Shown: positions 51,048 through 60,655, numbered from the stretch's first letter. The stretch: DNA of 64,000 bases from an uncultured Alistipes sp. (GCA_902388455.1 CABMPD010000008.1:1-64000); one strand, 5' to 3'. Numbers and translations: made by a program. The notes: a model not told the origin generated them from the sequence alone.

Positions 51048-53282
51048 CTAGCGTTTTCTGAACGAACCGTCGTTGAGATTCAGGACCATATTCCTGCCCT
51101 CGACTGTCGTCACCGCCACTTCATGCGGGGAGACCGGCTCGAATTCAGTATCTTTCTTTAATTTATTCTTTTTCGAGAAGTCCGCACATATCGTGCCATG
51201 GGCATCGTAAAGCAGAGACTGATACGAGGTACGCACCACCCAATAAATACCGTCTCCGACTTTCAGCATCTCCGGCAGTGACATTATCCTCTCACTCAGA
51301 GATACAGGAGACCATCCTGCTGTCGGCTTACCGTCTATATCATACTGCCTCAAAGTATTATCATCATGCAATACCATCAGCGTATAGTTTCTGTCACCTT
51401 TGAAATCATACACATCCGGTCCCAAAAGAATCTTCCTGCCCAGGGATATGGGGAAACGGCCTACTTTCCGGCCGAGACGGTCCAGGAGATAAATCTTATC
51501 CTCCGAGCCGAAAAGCATCTGAAGCTTGTCGTTCTTAAGATAATCTATCTGACGGACTGTTCCGCAGACAGGAGTGGAGAACTTAACGGTCCATACAGGG
51601 TTCCGGGAGGCGCCGAGAAGACGTAAATCATTGTTTTCCAGCTGCTCAAGCCAATTAGTAGAACCATCAATAAAGTTCTTGACCCGAAAAGGTCCCTCCG
51701 GTACCGGAACAGGTATATCCTCGACGACTACATTGCCCTCCTCTACACCTGAAGGCTGGGGAAGCGACATCAGGTCCTCTCTGTACAGAGATGCCTTTAT
51801 ACCCAGTTCATTGCCTATTTTACCCATATTTACCGTCAGAAATTCAAAATTTCTTTTCCCGAATGCCCTGCGTACAGCCTCGGAATATGGATCCTTGAAA
51901 TATCCGGCAAGGACATCGGTGTAACGGCCCGTATTGATCATCAAAGAGAGGCATGAGACTTCCCGCAGTTCTCCTGCTGCCGGAGTCTGGCTTATATAAT
52001 CTGACAGAGGGAAATAAGTTCCGGCCGACCATGATTGCTGAAGGGATGCTATCTCATCCTGCCCGCCTACCAGCACCCACTCTCCGAGAATACAGAAGTA
52101 CTCTTCGGATGACGGGGAAAAGACACTGCCCAAGAGGGCCGGTATATACCCCTTGCGGCGGAAGCGGCTGACCGGAGAATCATAAGTGCCGGCAGCCCCA
52201 GGATTACCGCACCTGAGCGCAAGCACCTTGCGTCCACCGTCCGCATCCATGGCAAACACTGCTGCTTCCTTGATATCCAGAGAAGCTGCCCACTCCGATG
52301 TAGGAACCCCTCCATCCACAGAATCCCTTGCAGCAAGGGCATTGGCAGTATCGAACTCACTCTTGCGTCCATCAGCCGCCACAAAATCCCTATAAGCCTT
52401 CAGGTAATCGCTGAAAGAGGTTATGGGAAGCGTAAGAACATAGGACACATTGTACGGAGCTATCGACCACGCTTCCGGCTTGCGTCCGCGCTGTGAAAGA
52501 AGCACATCGGAAAATTTTTCGCCTCTGCGCAGACTTACCGTCTTCCCGTCGAGAGCCAGCGGACTGTCTCCGTCCTGGAATCCGAAAGTCCCCCAGTCGG
52601 CAAAACTCTGGAAAGCAGAGGCATATTTGACATAACCGGAGGCAGCTGCCCCGGAAAAAAGTTTACCCAGATTGCCGAAATTGACATGAGTTATTCCCCT
52701 GTCGGAAGAAACTCCGGGAATCTTACTGTACAGCGGCTCGTCCTTGATAGACGTACCGCTCTCCAAATGTCTCAGAGAAGCCTCCACTATCACCATTGAG
52801 GGACTGGCAATCAAAAACTGACCGCAGACAGCGAAGGATGCATCCGGCACAGCCGATTTATGAACGGTCAGAGAGCCGTAGCGCTTGTCTATGACACCAC
52901 CGCACTCATCCAGAATCCTGGACATCAGATCTTCAGCACTCTCCTCCTGCGGGATGGACACCACCAGCAGCGGAGATACCGTGTTCTTGCTCGAATAATG
53001 CATTGACAGAGCCGCCTCCCACTCTGACGCGGAAGAGGGAATGCATCCCAGCAGTCTGCCGAGAGCACTCCCTTCGTCTGTCAGTGTTTCTATTTCCGAC
53101 AAAGACGCAGCCTCCAAAAGGAAAATCGCATCGGACGGCACTGCTTCCACTCCGTCGGTAAGCCGGTCAGTTCTGACTGTCTCCGCACTCTCTCCGAAGA
53201 ACAGAGTAACGAAAAGCCAGCATATTCCGGCCAGCAGCAGCACGGCCACTACTGTGCAGATGACTATACTTCTCCGGTTCAT
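51048..53282 (-). CDS. Membrane-anchored protein of unknown function (DUF3352-like)
   Basis: 744 residues from ATG 53282 (MNRRSIVICTVV); the frame begins one codon earlier with TTG. One N-terminal TM anchor (about 7-29), then a large extracytoplasmic domain opening with VPSDAIFLLEAASLSEIETL, as in DUF3352-like proteins, and a C-terminal part (about 580-745) with beta-propeller-like strands (KIYLLDRLGRKVGRFPISL, LRQYDIDGKPTAGW, GNMVLNL-type ending). I do not recognise a catalytic motif. It starts 5 bp after the FKBP gene. Confidence 0.8.
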   Translation of the reverse strand: MNRRSIVICTVVAVLLLAGICWLFVTLFFGESAETVRTDRLTDGVEAVPSDAIFLLEAASLSEIETLTDEGSALGRLLGCIPSSASEWEAALSMHYSSKNTVSPLLVVSIPQEESAEDLMSRILDECGGVIDKRYGSLTVHKSAVPDASFAVCGQFLIASPSMVIVEASLRHLESGTSIKDEPLYSKIPGVSSDRGITHVNFGNLGKLFSGAAASGYVKYASAFQSFADWGTFGFQDGDSPLALDGKTVSLRRGEKFSDVLLSQRGRKPEAWSIAPYNVSYVLTLPITSFSDYLKAYRDFVAADGRKSEFDTANALAARDSVDGGVPTSEWAASLDIKEAAVFAMDADGGRKVLALRCGNPGAAGTYDSPVSRFRRKGYIPALLGSVFSPSSEEYFCILGEWVLVGGQDEIASLQQSWSAGTYFPLSDYISQTPAAGELREVSCLSLMINTGRYTDVLAGYFKDPYSEAVRRAFGKRNFEFLTVNMGKIGNELGIKASLYREDLMSLPQPSGVEEGNVVVEDIPVPVPEGPFRVKNFIDGSTNWLEQLENNDLRLLGASRNPVWTVKFSTPVCGTVRQIDYLKNDKLQMLFGSEDKIYLLDRLGRKVGRFPISLGRKILLGPDVYDFKGDRNYTLMVLHDDNTLRQYDIDGKPTAGWSPVSLSERIMSLPEMLKVGDGIYWVVRTSYQSLLYDAHGTICADFSKKNKLKKDTEFEPVSPHEVAVTTVEGRNMVLNLNDGSFRKR

Positions 53283-53287
53283 CAACT

Positions 53288-54001
53288 CTACTCTTCTGCA
53301 GCCTTGTAGACCTTGATGAGCTCGATATCGAAGATAAGGGTGCTGTTACCGGGAATCGGACCGCCGCCACGGGGACCATATGCAAGGTCTGAGGGAATAA
53401 CCAGCTGGATCTTGCCACCTTCCTTGGCGTAGGTCAGACCCTCTGTCCAGCCCTTGATAACACCGTTAAGAGGGAATTTAGCACTCTCTCCCCTATCGTA
53501 TGAAGAATCAAACACTGTTCCGTCAATCAGACGGCCCTCGTAGTTGACCTCTACAGTATCCTTCTGAGTAGGTGCGATACCCGAGCCCTCAACCTCTATC
53601 TTATACTGAAGGCCGGATGCAGTCTCTACCACTCCTTCCTTCTCCTTGTTGGCTGCGCGGAACTCTTCTCCCTTGGTCTTGTTCTTTTCCATCTCATAAG
53701 TCTGCTGGGTCATAAGATGTGTATTGATGATGGCCATGACCCGGTCCTCGGGCACCATGGTCTTCTCTTCTCCGTTGATGATATCGTAGAAACCCTTCCT
53801 CAGCTGGGCCAGATCAATCTCCCCGAAAGGATAATTGGTGATAGCCCTGGCAAAGTTCATACCCAAAGCGTAGCTTAAGGTATCAATCTGGGCCGAGGTA
53901 GTCTCTGGAGCCCTGTTACCTTTCTGGTAGGTTCCGGCGCAGGAAGAGAGCGCCAGCACAGCCGCGGCGGCGGCTAGAATTGCAATTACTGTTCTTTTCA
54001 T
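53288..54001 (-). CDS. FKBP-type peptidyl-prolyl isomerase lipoprotein
   Basis: 237 residues, lipobox LSSC (Cys21). An N-terminal dimerisation region (about 30-125, TLSYALGMNFARAI, FYDIINGE) as in FkpA/Mip, and a C-terminal FKBP domain (about 140-233: VEVNYEGRLIDGTVFDSSYDRG, VIKGWTEGLTYAKEGGK, IPSDLAYGPRGGGPIPGNSTLIFDIEL). It assists folding of exported proteins. It overlaps the end of nhaA by 4 bp (ATGA) and is followed after 5 bp by the unknown membrane protein. Confidence 0.95.
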   Translation of the reverse strand: MKRTVIAILAAAAAVLALSSCAGTYQKGNRAPETTSAQIDTLSYALGMNFARAITNYPFGEIDLAQLRKGFYDIINGEEKTMVPEDRVMAIINTHLMTQQTYEMEKNKTKGEEFRAANKEKEGVVETASGLQYKIEVEGSGIAPTQKDTVEVNYEGRLIDGTVFDSSYDRGESAKFPLNGVIKGWTEGLTYAKEGGKIQLVIPSDLAYGPRGGGPIPGNSTLIFDIELIKVYKAAEE

Positions 54002-55230
54002 TTTTTAATATCTTTTGCTTTATCTGTTGTCAAATACAATGCCAGTATTCCCAGGCATGCGGCCAGGAATGAGGTAGTGAGGATTGCCAGTTTGCCTGCA
54101 TTGGCCAGATATGGATCCGTAAACGCCAGGTTATCGATAAAAATCGACATCGTAAATCCGATACCGCCCAGAATGCCCAGGGCAAATATCTGACGCCACT
54201 TCGCTCCTTCCGGCTTGCCGGCTATTCTCAATTTCACTGCCAGCCAGCTGAATACGAAGATTCCCAATGGTTTTCCGACCAACAAGCCGAAAAATACTCC
54301 CGGAATAACAGCCGGCATGGCTCCGCCTGTCACTGACGAGGAATCTATCACTACTCCCGCATTGGCGAGTGCAAATATAGGCATAATTAGGAAATTCACC
54401 CAAGGATGCAGCGCAGTCTCCAGTCTTCCGAGGGGCGAATCCGGACCGGTAAATGCCCTGACATCCCCTTTCGCCGTCTTCGCAGGAATGGTCATGGCCA
54501 GTATCACACCGGCGATAGTGGCATGAACACCGGAGCGGAATACAAAAATAAAGAGCACCACTCCAAGCATGAGATAGAATAAAATGGTGCGGATACCAGC
54601 GCGGTTGAGGGCAAGCAGGGCCAGAACCGTCAGAGCCGCATATACAAGATAGATAAAATGTATGTCATGTGAAGGATAGAATATAGCCAGTACGATAATC
54701 GCACCGATGTCATCCACTACTGCAAGCGCCACCAGGAGGACTTTAAGGCCGACAGGACATCGGCTTCCCAGAAGGGAAAGCACCCCGATGGCAAAAGCGA
54801 TGTCCGTAGCCATAGGGATACCCCAGCCTGAAGCAGAAGGTGTTCCTATATTAAAGAAAGTATAGATGATGGCCGGAAACACCATACCTCCCAGAGCGGC
54901 AAACATAGGCAGCATGGCTTTCTTCATCGTAGAAAGTTCTCCTACCAGAAGCTCCCTCTTGATCTCCAGTCCCACAGAGAAGAAGAAGACGGCCATCAGC
55001 ACATCATCCACCCACTGCCGTACCGGCATAGTGAATGACGAGTCTCCGAAAGAAAAGCCGAAATTGATATCCCAGAATCGGTGAAGCCATCCCAGAGCCG
55101 GTATATTGGCCGCCATTACCGCTACGACTGCGCATATAAGCAGGAGCACCCCTCCTGTCATACTGTTGTGTAGAATCTTCTCCAGCAGAACACGCCTGCG
55201 AAGCACATAAATGTTTCCGTTGATTTTCAT
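53998..55230 (-). CDS. nhaA: Na+/H+ antiporter NhaA
   Basis: 410 residues in about 12 TM helices. It exports Na+ (or Li+) in exchange for protons. The ion-binding Asp pair is present in LALAVVDDIGAIIVLAIFY; other family motifs are FFFSVGLEIKRELLVGEL, GWGIPMATDIAFAIGVL and GKPLGIFVFSW. Co-directional with kdsD and the ureohydrolase gene upstream, and overlapped by the FKBP gene. Confidence 0.96.
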   Translation of the reverse strand: MKINGNIYVLRRRVLLEKILHNSMTGGVLLLICAVVAVMAANIPALGWLHRFWDINFGFSFGDSSFTMPVRQWVDDVLMAVFFFSVGLEIKRELLVGELSTMKKAMLPMFAALGGMVFPAIIYTFFNIGTPSASGWGIPMATDIAFAIGVLSLLGSRCPVGLKVLLVALAVVDDIGAIIVLAIFYPSHDIHFIYLVYAALTVLALLALNRAGIRTILFYLMLGVVLFIFVFRSGVHATIAGVILAMTIPAKTAKGDVRAFTGPDSPLGRLETALHPWVNFLIMPIFALANAGVVIDSSSVTGGAMPAVIPGVFFGLLVGKPLGIFVFSWLAVKLRIAGKPEGAKWRQIFALGILGGIGFTMSIFIDNLAFTDPYLANAGKLAILTTSFLAACLGILALYLTTDKAKDIKK

Positions 55231-55256
55231 AAAAGGTTCGTTTCAGATTATCAAGT

Positions 55257-56303
55257 CTACAAATATAGCGATTTTTCCTTAACAGACGCTTCCGAATACA
55301 ACAGAAGTTTGAAAAGCATTCTTACACCGGTATTTGCATCCCATTCTCCCGTCTGTCCCGGAGCGACTTCACACAGATCGAAGCCTATGATACGTCGTCC
55401 TGAAGAAGCCAGGCGCCACAGCATCCAGTCAGCCTGCGAAAATGTAAGGCCTCCAGGCACCGGAGTTCCGGTAGAAGGGCAGTATTCAGGGGACAGGCCG
55501 TCTATATCGAAACTGACATAGACGTCCTCCGGCAGAGTGGAAATAATGTCCGTACAGATATCGTCCCAGGCCGAACCGGTAAAAAGTCTCTCCTTGAGAC
55601 GGAAATCGGTAAAGGGCACAAAGAGAGGGAACGATGTTATCAGTGAGTGTTCAGCCGAACAGAAATCTCTTATGCCTACCTGCGTAATACGGCTGACTCC
55701 GGGACATTGACGCATCACGTTGAACATTATGGAGGCATGGGAGCACACAAAGCCCTCATAAGCCTCACGGGTATCGGAATGAGCATCTACATGCAGTATG
55801 CCCATACCTGGATGACGACGCGAAAGCGCCCTGATAAGTCCCAGCGGGACACTGTGTTCACCTCCGACAACAGCCACACGCCGACCCTGGTCCAGATATT
55901 TTTCAGCCGTCGACTCTACATAGGAATTCAATATCTCAGACGCATCGTTGACCTGAGAGCACAGTCCGTCAAGTGCGGAAAGGGATTCTCCGTTTTCCAA
56001 AGATTCTATAACCCTCTCCACGATATCCCTGGTCCGGCGGTTGAGAGCAGCTATCTCCTCATTCTGAGGAATTGTCCACACTTTCATATCTGCAGCTCCG
56101 GGAATCTTCTCATCGAAGAGATCCACCTGGAGCGAGGCATCAAGCATTGCCGCCGGCCCCTGGGCCGTGCCCTTTCCGTAGGACACCGTCGCATCCCACG
56201 GAACCTGAATAAGAACCGTACGGGCCTCCTGCTCCGCGCACGGAAGTCCGAAAAAATTACCGTTGGCTATACCGATGCTGTCCGGATCAAATGTTGTTGC
56301 CAT
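55257..56303 (-). CDS. Ureohydrolase (arginase/agmatinase/formimidoylglutamase family)
   Basis: 348 residues. Metal-binding motifs of the family are complete: GGEHSVPLG, HVDAHSDTRE, SFDIDGLSPEYCPSTGTPVPGG. It hydrolyses a guanidino or formimino substrate with a binuclear Mn centre. Which one (agmatine, arginine or formimidoylglutamate) cannot be told from motifs, and no histidine- or polyamine-pathway genes lie nearby. The start codon overlaps the kdsD stop by one base. Confidence 0.9.
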   Translation of the reverse strand: MATTFDPDSIGIANGNFFGLPCAEQEARTVLIQVPWDATVSYGKGTAQGPAAMLDASLQVDLFDEKIPGAADMKVWTIPQNEEIAALNRRTRDIVERVIESLENGESLSALDGLCSQVNDASEILNSYVESTAEKYLDQGRRVAVVGGEHSVPLGLIRALSRRHPGMGILHVDAHSDTREAYEGFVCSHASIMFNVMRQCPGVSRITQVGIRDFCSAEHSLITSFPLFVPFTDFRLKERLFTGSAWDDICTDIISTLPEDVYVSFDIDGLSPEYCPSTGTPVPGGLTFSQADWMLWRLASSGRRIIGFDLCEVAPGQTGEWDANTGVRMLFKLLLYSEASVKEKSLYL

Positions 56304-57274
56304 TATTGTATACCCTCCCTCATTATATCGTGAATATGTATCAGACCGGCGTAATTTCCGTCACTGAGAACTACTACCGATGTTATCTTGTTGAGTTCCA
56401 TCATTCTGAGAGCGTCCACAGCAAGAGCCCCTACGTCGATAGTCTTAGGAGTGGCCGACATAATGTCCTTGGCCTGCAGCGTATTGATATCCTTACCGTT
56501 CTCCACCATACGCCTTACATCTCCATCGGTGATAATCCCCTCCAGCTCTCCCTTCTGCCCGAGTACTACTGTGGCTCCGAGACGGTGAGAGGATATGGTG
56601 ATAATGACATTCTTTATGGCCTCGTCCTCCGAAACCCAAGGTTTATTCGTCTTGTCAAACACATCTTCCACCCTCATATACAGTTTTTTCCCCAATGAGC
56701 CTCCGGGATGGATGCGGCCGAAATCCTCTGCCGTGAAATTACGCAGACGGGACATCGCCAGTGCTATCGCGTCACATACCACCATGTGAAGAGTGGTGCT
56801 GGTGGTCGGTGCCAGATTCTCCGGACCGGCCTCCTTCTCCATAGGGACATAGATAAGGTAATCGGAATGCGTTCCGAGAAAAGAATCACGGCAGGAGACT
56901 ATGGACACCACCGGATTACCCATTCTCTTGACAAAGGGAAGCAGTCGCTTGACCTCCTCCGTATTGCCGCTCTTGGAGATAAACAGCACCACATCTTCCG
57001 GTCCTATCATACCCATATCCCCATGCACGGCATCGGCCGAATGAAGGAATACAGCGCTGGAGCCGGTCGAATTAAGTGTCGCCACCATCTTACTGGCCAC
57101 TATCGCACTCTTTCCCACGCCCGAGACCACTATCCTCCCTCTTGCCCCGACCAGCACTGCAACCGCCTCCCCGAAGCTGCCGTCGACTACAGAGGGGAGG
57201 GCTGCCACTGCCTTTGCCTCGGTCTCAATAGCCTCAGAGGCGTATTGCATTATTTTTTCTATTATATTTTTCAT
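56303..57274 (-). CDS. kdsD: Arabinose-5-phosphate isomerase, KpsF/GutQ family
   Basis: 323 residues from ATG 57274 (MKNIIEKIMQ); a TTG four codons upstream is less likely. A SIS isomerase domain (about 35-170: GVGKSAIVASKMVATLNSTGSSAVFLHSADAVHGDMG; SKSGNTEEVKRL) is followed by two CBS domains (about 205-320). It makes D-arabinose 5-phosphate from ribulose 5-phosphate, the first step of KDO synthesis for LPS. Perfect -7 box at 57318-57325. It is the first gene of the ten-gene run and is divergent from recQ. Confidence 0.93.
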   Translation of the reverse strand: MKNIIEKIMQYASEAIETEAKAVAALPSVVDGSFGEAVAVLVGARGRIVVSGVGKSAIVASKMVATLNSTGSSAVFLHSADAVHGDMGMIGPEDVVLFISKSGNTEEVKRLLPFVKRMGNPVVSIVSCRDSFLGTHSDYLIYVPMEKEAGPENLAPTTSTTLHMVVCDAIALAMSRLRNFTAEDFGRIHPGGSLGKKLYMRVEDVFDKTNKPWVSEDEAIKNVIITISSHRLGATVVLGQKGELEGIITDGDVRRMVENGKDINTLQAKDIMSATPKTIDVGALAVDALRMMELNKITSVVVLSDGNYAGLIHIHDIMREGIQ

Positions 57275-57317
57275 TTTAATTTGCAAGAAACTAAACTTTT
57301 CGATAATTTTAGACGCG

Positions 57318-57325
57318 CAAAGGTA
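57318..57325 (-). promoter_or_regulatory. -7 promoter box of the kdsD-led run
   Basis: The minus strand reads TACCTTTG (TAnnTTTG), 43 bp before ATG 57274. It lies only 6 bp upstream of the divergent recQ ATG. Confidence 0.6.
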
Positions 57326-57331
57326 ACAAAT

Positions 57332-59539
57332 ATGAAGATTAGTTCTGAAGATTTACATTCCAATTTAAAGAAGTTTTTCGGTTTCGATAAGTTCAAGGGA
57401 GACCAGGAGAAAATTATGATGCACCTCATTGAAGGCGGCAATGCCTTTGTCCTGATGCCTACAGGCGGAGGGAAATCGCTCTGCTATCAGCTGCCGGCCC
57501 TTGTAATGCCCGGAACCGCCATAGTAGTCTCACCCCTCATCGCCCTGATGAAGAACCAGGTGGATGCCATAAGGGGTTTTGTAGCCGGCTCGGAAGGCGT
57601 CGCGCATTTCCTCAACTCATCCCTCAGCAAAAGTCAGATCCAGGAAGTCAAGGACGATCTCCTGAGCGGAGTCACCAAACTGCTGTATGTAGCGCCCGAA
57701 TCCCTGACCAAGGAAGACACTGTCGCACTGCTGAAACAGATCAAAATATCTTTTTACGCCATAGACGAGGCACACTGTATCTCCGAATGGGGCCACGACT
57801 TCAGACCTGAGTACCGCAACATCCGCAGCATCGTCGAAAAGCTCGGAGTCGCTCCCATCATAGCCCTCACGGCTACAGCCACACCGAAGGTTCAGGCTGA
57901 CATCCAGAAAAACCTCAATATGATGGATGCAAAGGTGTTCAAAAGTTCCTTCAACCGTCCCAACCTCTACTATGAGGTACGCGACAAGGTCAATGTCCGC
58001 CGCGAGCTCATCAAGTTCATCAAGGAGAACCCCGGCAAATCGGGCATCATCTACTGTCTCAGCCGCAAGAAGACCGAGGAAATCGCCGGGTTCCTGACCG
58101 TCAACGGCATCAAGGCCCTTCCTTATCACGCCGGCATGGACGCCGCCACCAGGGCCAAGAACCAGGACCTGTTCCTTATGGAAGAAGTGGACGTGATAGT
58201 GGCCACAATCGCTTTCGGCATGGGCATCGACAAGCCGGACGTGCGTTTTGTCATACACTACGATATACCCAAGAGCCTCGAGGGCTACTATCAGGAGACA
58301 GGACGTGCCGGCAGGGATGGACAGGAGGGGAAATGCATCACCTTCTACAGCTATAAGGACATTCTCAAATTGGAAAAATTCATGCAGGGCAAGCCCCTCT
58401 CGGAGCAGGAAATAGGCAAGCAGCTGCTGATGGAGACCGTAGCCTACGCCGAGTCCAACCGATGCCGCAGGAAGATTCTCCTTAACTACTTCGGAGAAGA
58501 CTATCCGGAAGAGAACTGCGGAAACTGCGACAACTGCCTGCACCCCAAGAAATATTTTGACGGGCAGGAAGACATGGCCCTCGTTCTGGAGCTGGTGGCA
58601 TCCATGAAAGAAAATTTCAAAACCGAACATTTGGCCAATATTCTGGCCGGAGAAATCAACTCCATCATAAAGTCCTACCGCCATCATGAATGTGAATTCT
58701 TCGGCATGGGTAAAGATAAGGGAGTAAAGTTCTGGATCGCAGTCATCCGCCAAGGCATCATACTGCACTATCTGTACAAGGACATAGAGCAGTACGGGCT
58801 CATCTCAATTACCGACGAAGGCCGGAAATTCATGGAAAATCCTCACCAGCTGATGCTGACCGAGGACAGGGATTTCGCCGACGGCGACGAGGAGGACGAG
58901 GAGGAAAGCGCTGCCGCGGCGGCAGTCCGTCATGGAGGCGGTGTAGGAGATCCGGCCCTGTACTCCATGCTTAAGGATCTGCGCAAGGACATGTCCCGCA
59001 AGCTGAAGCTGCCTGCGTTCGTAATATTCACAGACCCCTCGCTGGAAGACATGTCGATCCACTACCCCATCACACTGGACGAGCTCAAGAACTGCCAGGG
59101 CGTAGGCGAGGGCAAGGCCCGCAAGTTCGGGCGCGAGTTCATCAAGCTCATCGCCAAATATGTGGAGGAAAATGACATACAGCGTCCCGAGGACATCATC
59201 GTAAAATCTCTGGTCAACAAATCCGCTAACAAGGTCTACATCATCCAGAATATAGACCGCAAGATACCTCTGGAAGACATAGCCGATGCCAAGAACATGG
59301 ACTACATGGAAGTGATTGACGAGATCGAGGCCATCGTAGCCTCAGGCACCCGCATCGATCTGGACTACTACATCGAGCAGACTGTCGATGAGGACAAGGT
59401 AGAGGATATATACGAATACTTCAAGGAGGAGGCGGAGACAGACTCGGTGGAAGAGGCCAAGAAAGCCCTCGGACCTGACTATCAGGAAGAGGAAATCCGC
59501 CTTGTGCGCATCAAGTTCCTCTCAGAAGTCGCAAACTAG
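57332..59539 (+). CDS. recQ: ATP-dependent DNA helicase RecQ
   Basis: 735 residues from ATG 57332 (MKISSEDLHS). The frame is open from 56708 but that part is antisense to kdsD. Superfamily 2 helicase: Walker A TGGGKSLCYQLPAL, DEAH box IDEAHCISEWGHDFRPEY, motif VI YYQETGRAGRDGQEG, a zinc-binding RQC segment (RCRRKILLNYFGEDYPEENCGNCDNC), winged helix and a C-terminal HRDC domain. An acidic, Ala-rich insert (DGDEEDEEESAAAAA) separates RQC and HRDC. A final ~120-residue extension (IQNIDRKIPLEDIADAKNMDY) is of the helicase-tail type. 3' to 5' unwinding in recombination and fork repair. Confidence 0.97.
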   Translation: MKISSEDLHSNLKKFFGFDKFKGDQEKIMMHLIEGGNAFVLMPTGGGKSLCYQLPALVMPGTAIVVSPLIALMKNQVDAIRGFVAGSEGVAHFLNSSLSKSQIQEVKDDLLSGVTKLLYVAPESLTKEDTVALLKQIKISFYAIDEAHCISEWGHDFRPEYRNIRSIVEKLGVAPIIALTATATPKVQADIQKNLNMMDAKVFKSSFNRPNLYYEVRDKVNVRRELIKFIKENPGKSGIIYCLSRKKTEEIAGFLTVNGIKALPYHAGMDAATRAKNQDLFLMEEVDVIVATIAFGMGIDKPDVRFVIHYDIPKSLEGYYQETGRAGRDGQEGKCITFYSYKDILKLEKFMQGKPLSEQEIGKQLLMETVAYAESNRCRRKILLNYFGEDYPEENCGNCDNCLHPKKYFDGQEDMALVLELVASMKENFKTEHLANILAGEINSIIKSYRHHECEFFGMGKDKGVKFWIAVIRQGIILHYLYKDIEQYGLISITDEGRKFMENPHQLMLTEDRDFADGDEEDEEESAAAAAVRHGGGVGDPALYSMLKDLRKDMSRKLKLPAFVIFTDPSLEDMSIHYPITLDELKNCQGVGEGKARKFGREFIKLIAKYVEENDIQRPEDIIVKSLVNKSANKVYIIQNIDRKIPLEDIADAKNMDYMEVIDEIEAIVASGTRIDLDYYIEQTVDEDKVEDIYEYFKEEAETDSVEEAKKALGPDYQEEEIRLVRIKFLSEVAN

Positions 59540-59576
59540 GCGTGACCCCGGTCGCGCAAGCCGGTCTGGTTGAAAA

Positions 59577-59675
59577 CGCCGGACACAGTATTACCCTCTG
59601 AAGGCGTTGGCTCCCGAAAAGGGAGGAAACCCACGTAGTGGGGAGGACCTTCAGAGGGTAATACTGTGTCCGGCG
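59577..59675. repeat. 28-bp perfect inverted repeat with two inner hairpins
   Basis: Arm 59577-59604 (starting CGCCGGACACAG) and arm 59648-59675 (ending CTGTGTCCGGCG) are perfect complements over 28 bp. The 43-bp loop holds CTCCC-GAAAA-GGGAG (59611-59625) and CCCAC-GTA-GTGGG (59630-59642). The structure is a three-way-junction-like fold between the convergent recQ and nucleotidyltransferase genes. It may act as a two-way terminator or be a small mobile or structured-RNA element. Confidence 0.9.
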
Positions 59676-59705
59676 CGTACGGAAAATACTCGCCCGCAAT
59701 GCTGC

Positions 59706-60620
59706 CTACTTCCAGAGATGCTCGGGATAGACTCCGGCTTCGATGAGCTTCTTGATGCGCTCTACCACGAAGGGCTTGTCCTGCTTGTATGTAACGCCAA
59801 ACCACTGGGCGTTGCTGTTGAGAACCTTCAGGGATACCTTTCCGTCATTAATCAGCTGGTTAACGCACAGGGGGATGAAAAACTCAGCCTTGGGATTGGC
59901 CATATTTGCCGGATCGGAGAGGAACTTTTTGAACAGAGACTCGGACTCAGCGAAGAAATCTGGTGTGAATCCGAAGAGGTTCATCGACACGACAGTATCC
60001 TCCGCCAGCTCGTGCAGGCCGTCACCTTCCTTATAGACGATCTTGCCGTCCGGCATCCGCTGGATGGCAGTACGCTCCACGATAGAGGTGAGATTGCCCT
60101 CCGCATTGACAGTACACTCGCCGCGGGAAACAGTACCGTAGTCGGACAGGGTGTTGTGCAGGCTGTAGCCCACCATCGAATACTTGCCCCTCTGACCTTC
60201 CACAGAACGCAGATAATCGGCCAGGACTCCATATCCCTCACGGCCGTAGAAATCATCAGAGTTGATGACAGCGAAAGGAGTGTCGACAACGGGTGCCGCC
60301 ATCATCACGGCATGACAGGTTCCCCAGGGCTTCTCGCGGCCCTCAGGCACTTTGAAACCTTCGGGAAGATACTCCAGCTCCTGGAAAACGTACTCCGTCT
60401 CCACCTTTCCGCCGAAATGCTCCGGGGAGAAAATCTCGCGGAACTCCTTCTCGAAATAGTGCCTGATGATAAATACCACCTTGCCGAAACCGGCCCGCAT
60501 CGCGTCATATATCGAGTAATCGATGATAGCCTCATTGTTGGGGCCGACTCCGTCCATCTGCTTCAGTGAACCATAGCGGGAACCCATGCCCGCTGCCAAT
60601 ACTACTAACGTTGGTTTCAT
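59706..60620 (-). CDS. Sugar-phosphate nucleotidyltransferase family protein
   Basis: 304 residues. N-terminal NTP-transferase signature (LVVLAAGMGSRYGSLKQMDGVGPN, with G-x-G-x-R ... K) and FAVINSDDFYG (metal-binding Asp) define a cytoplasmic nucleotidylyltransferase making an NDP-sugar. It has no hexapeptide acyltransferase repeats. The sugar is not assignable. It is transcribed from its own promoter, 60648-60655, after the terminator of the serine operon. Confidence 0.88.
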   Translation of the reverse strand: MKPTLVVLAAGMGSRYGSLKQMDGVGPNNEAIIDYSIYDAMRAGFGKVVFIIRHYFEKEFREIFSPEHFGGKVETEYVFQELEYLPEGFKVPEGREKPWGTCHAVMMAAPVVDTPFAVINSDDFYGREGYGVLADYLRSVEGQRGKYSMVGYSLHNTLSDYGTVSRGECTVNAEGNLTSIVERTAIQRMPDGKIVYKEGDGLHELAEDTVVSMNLFGFTPDFFAESESLFKKFLSDPANMANPKAEFFIPLCVNQLINDGKVSLKVLNSNAQWFGVTYKQDKPFVVERIKKLIEAGVYPEHLWK

Positions 60621-60647
60621 ATCTTTCTAAAACAATTCTTTTTTAAT

Positions 60648-60655
60648 CAAAATTA
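60648..60655 (-). promoter_or_regulatory. -7 promoter box of the nucleotidyltransferase gene
   Basis: The minus strand reads TAATTTTG (TAnnTTTG), 27 bp before ATG 60620. It lies inside the T-rich tail of the upstream terminator. Confidence 0.6.

Noticed and set aside
56708..57331. Long leader of recQ and antisense frame over kdsD
   Set aside because: It is the complement of kdsD codons. The RecQ family start and length fit ATG 57332.
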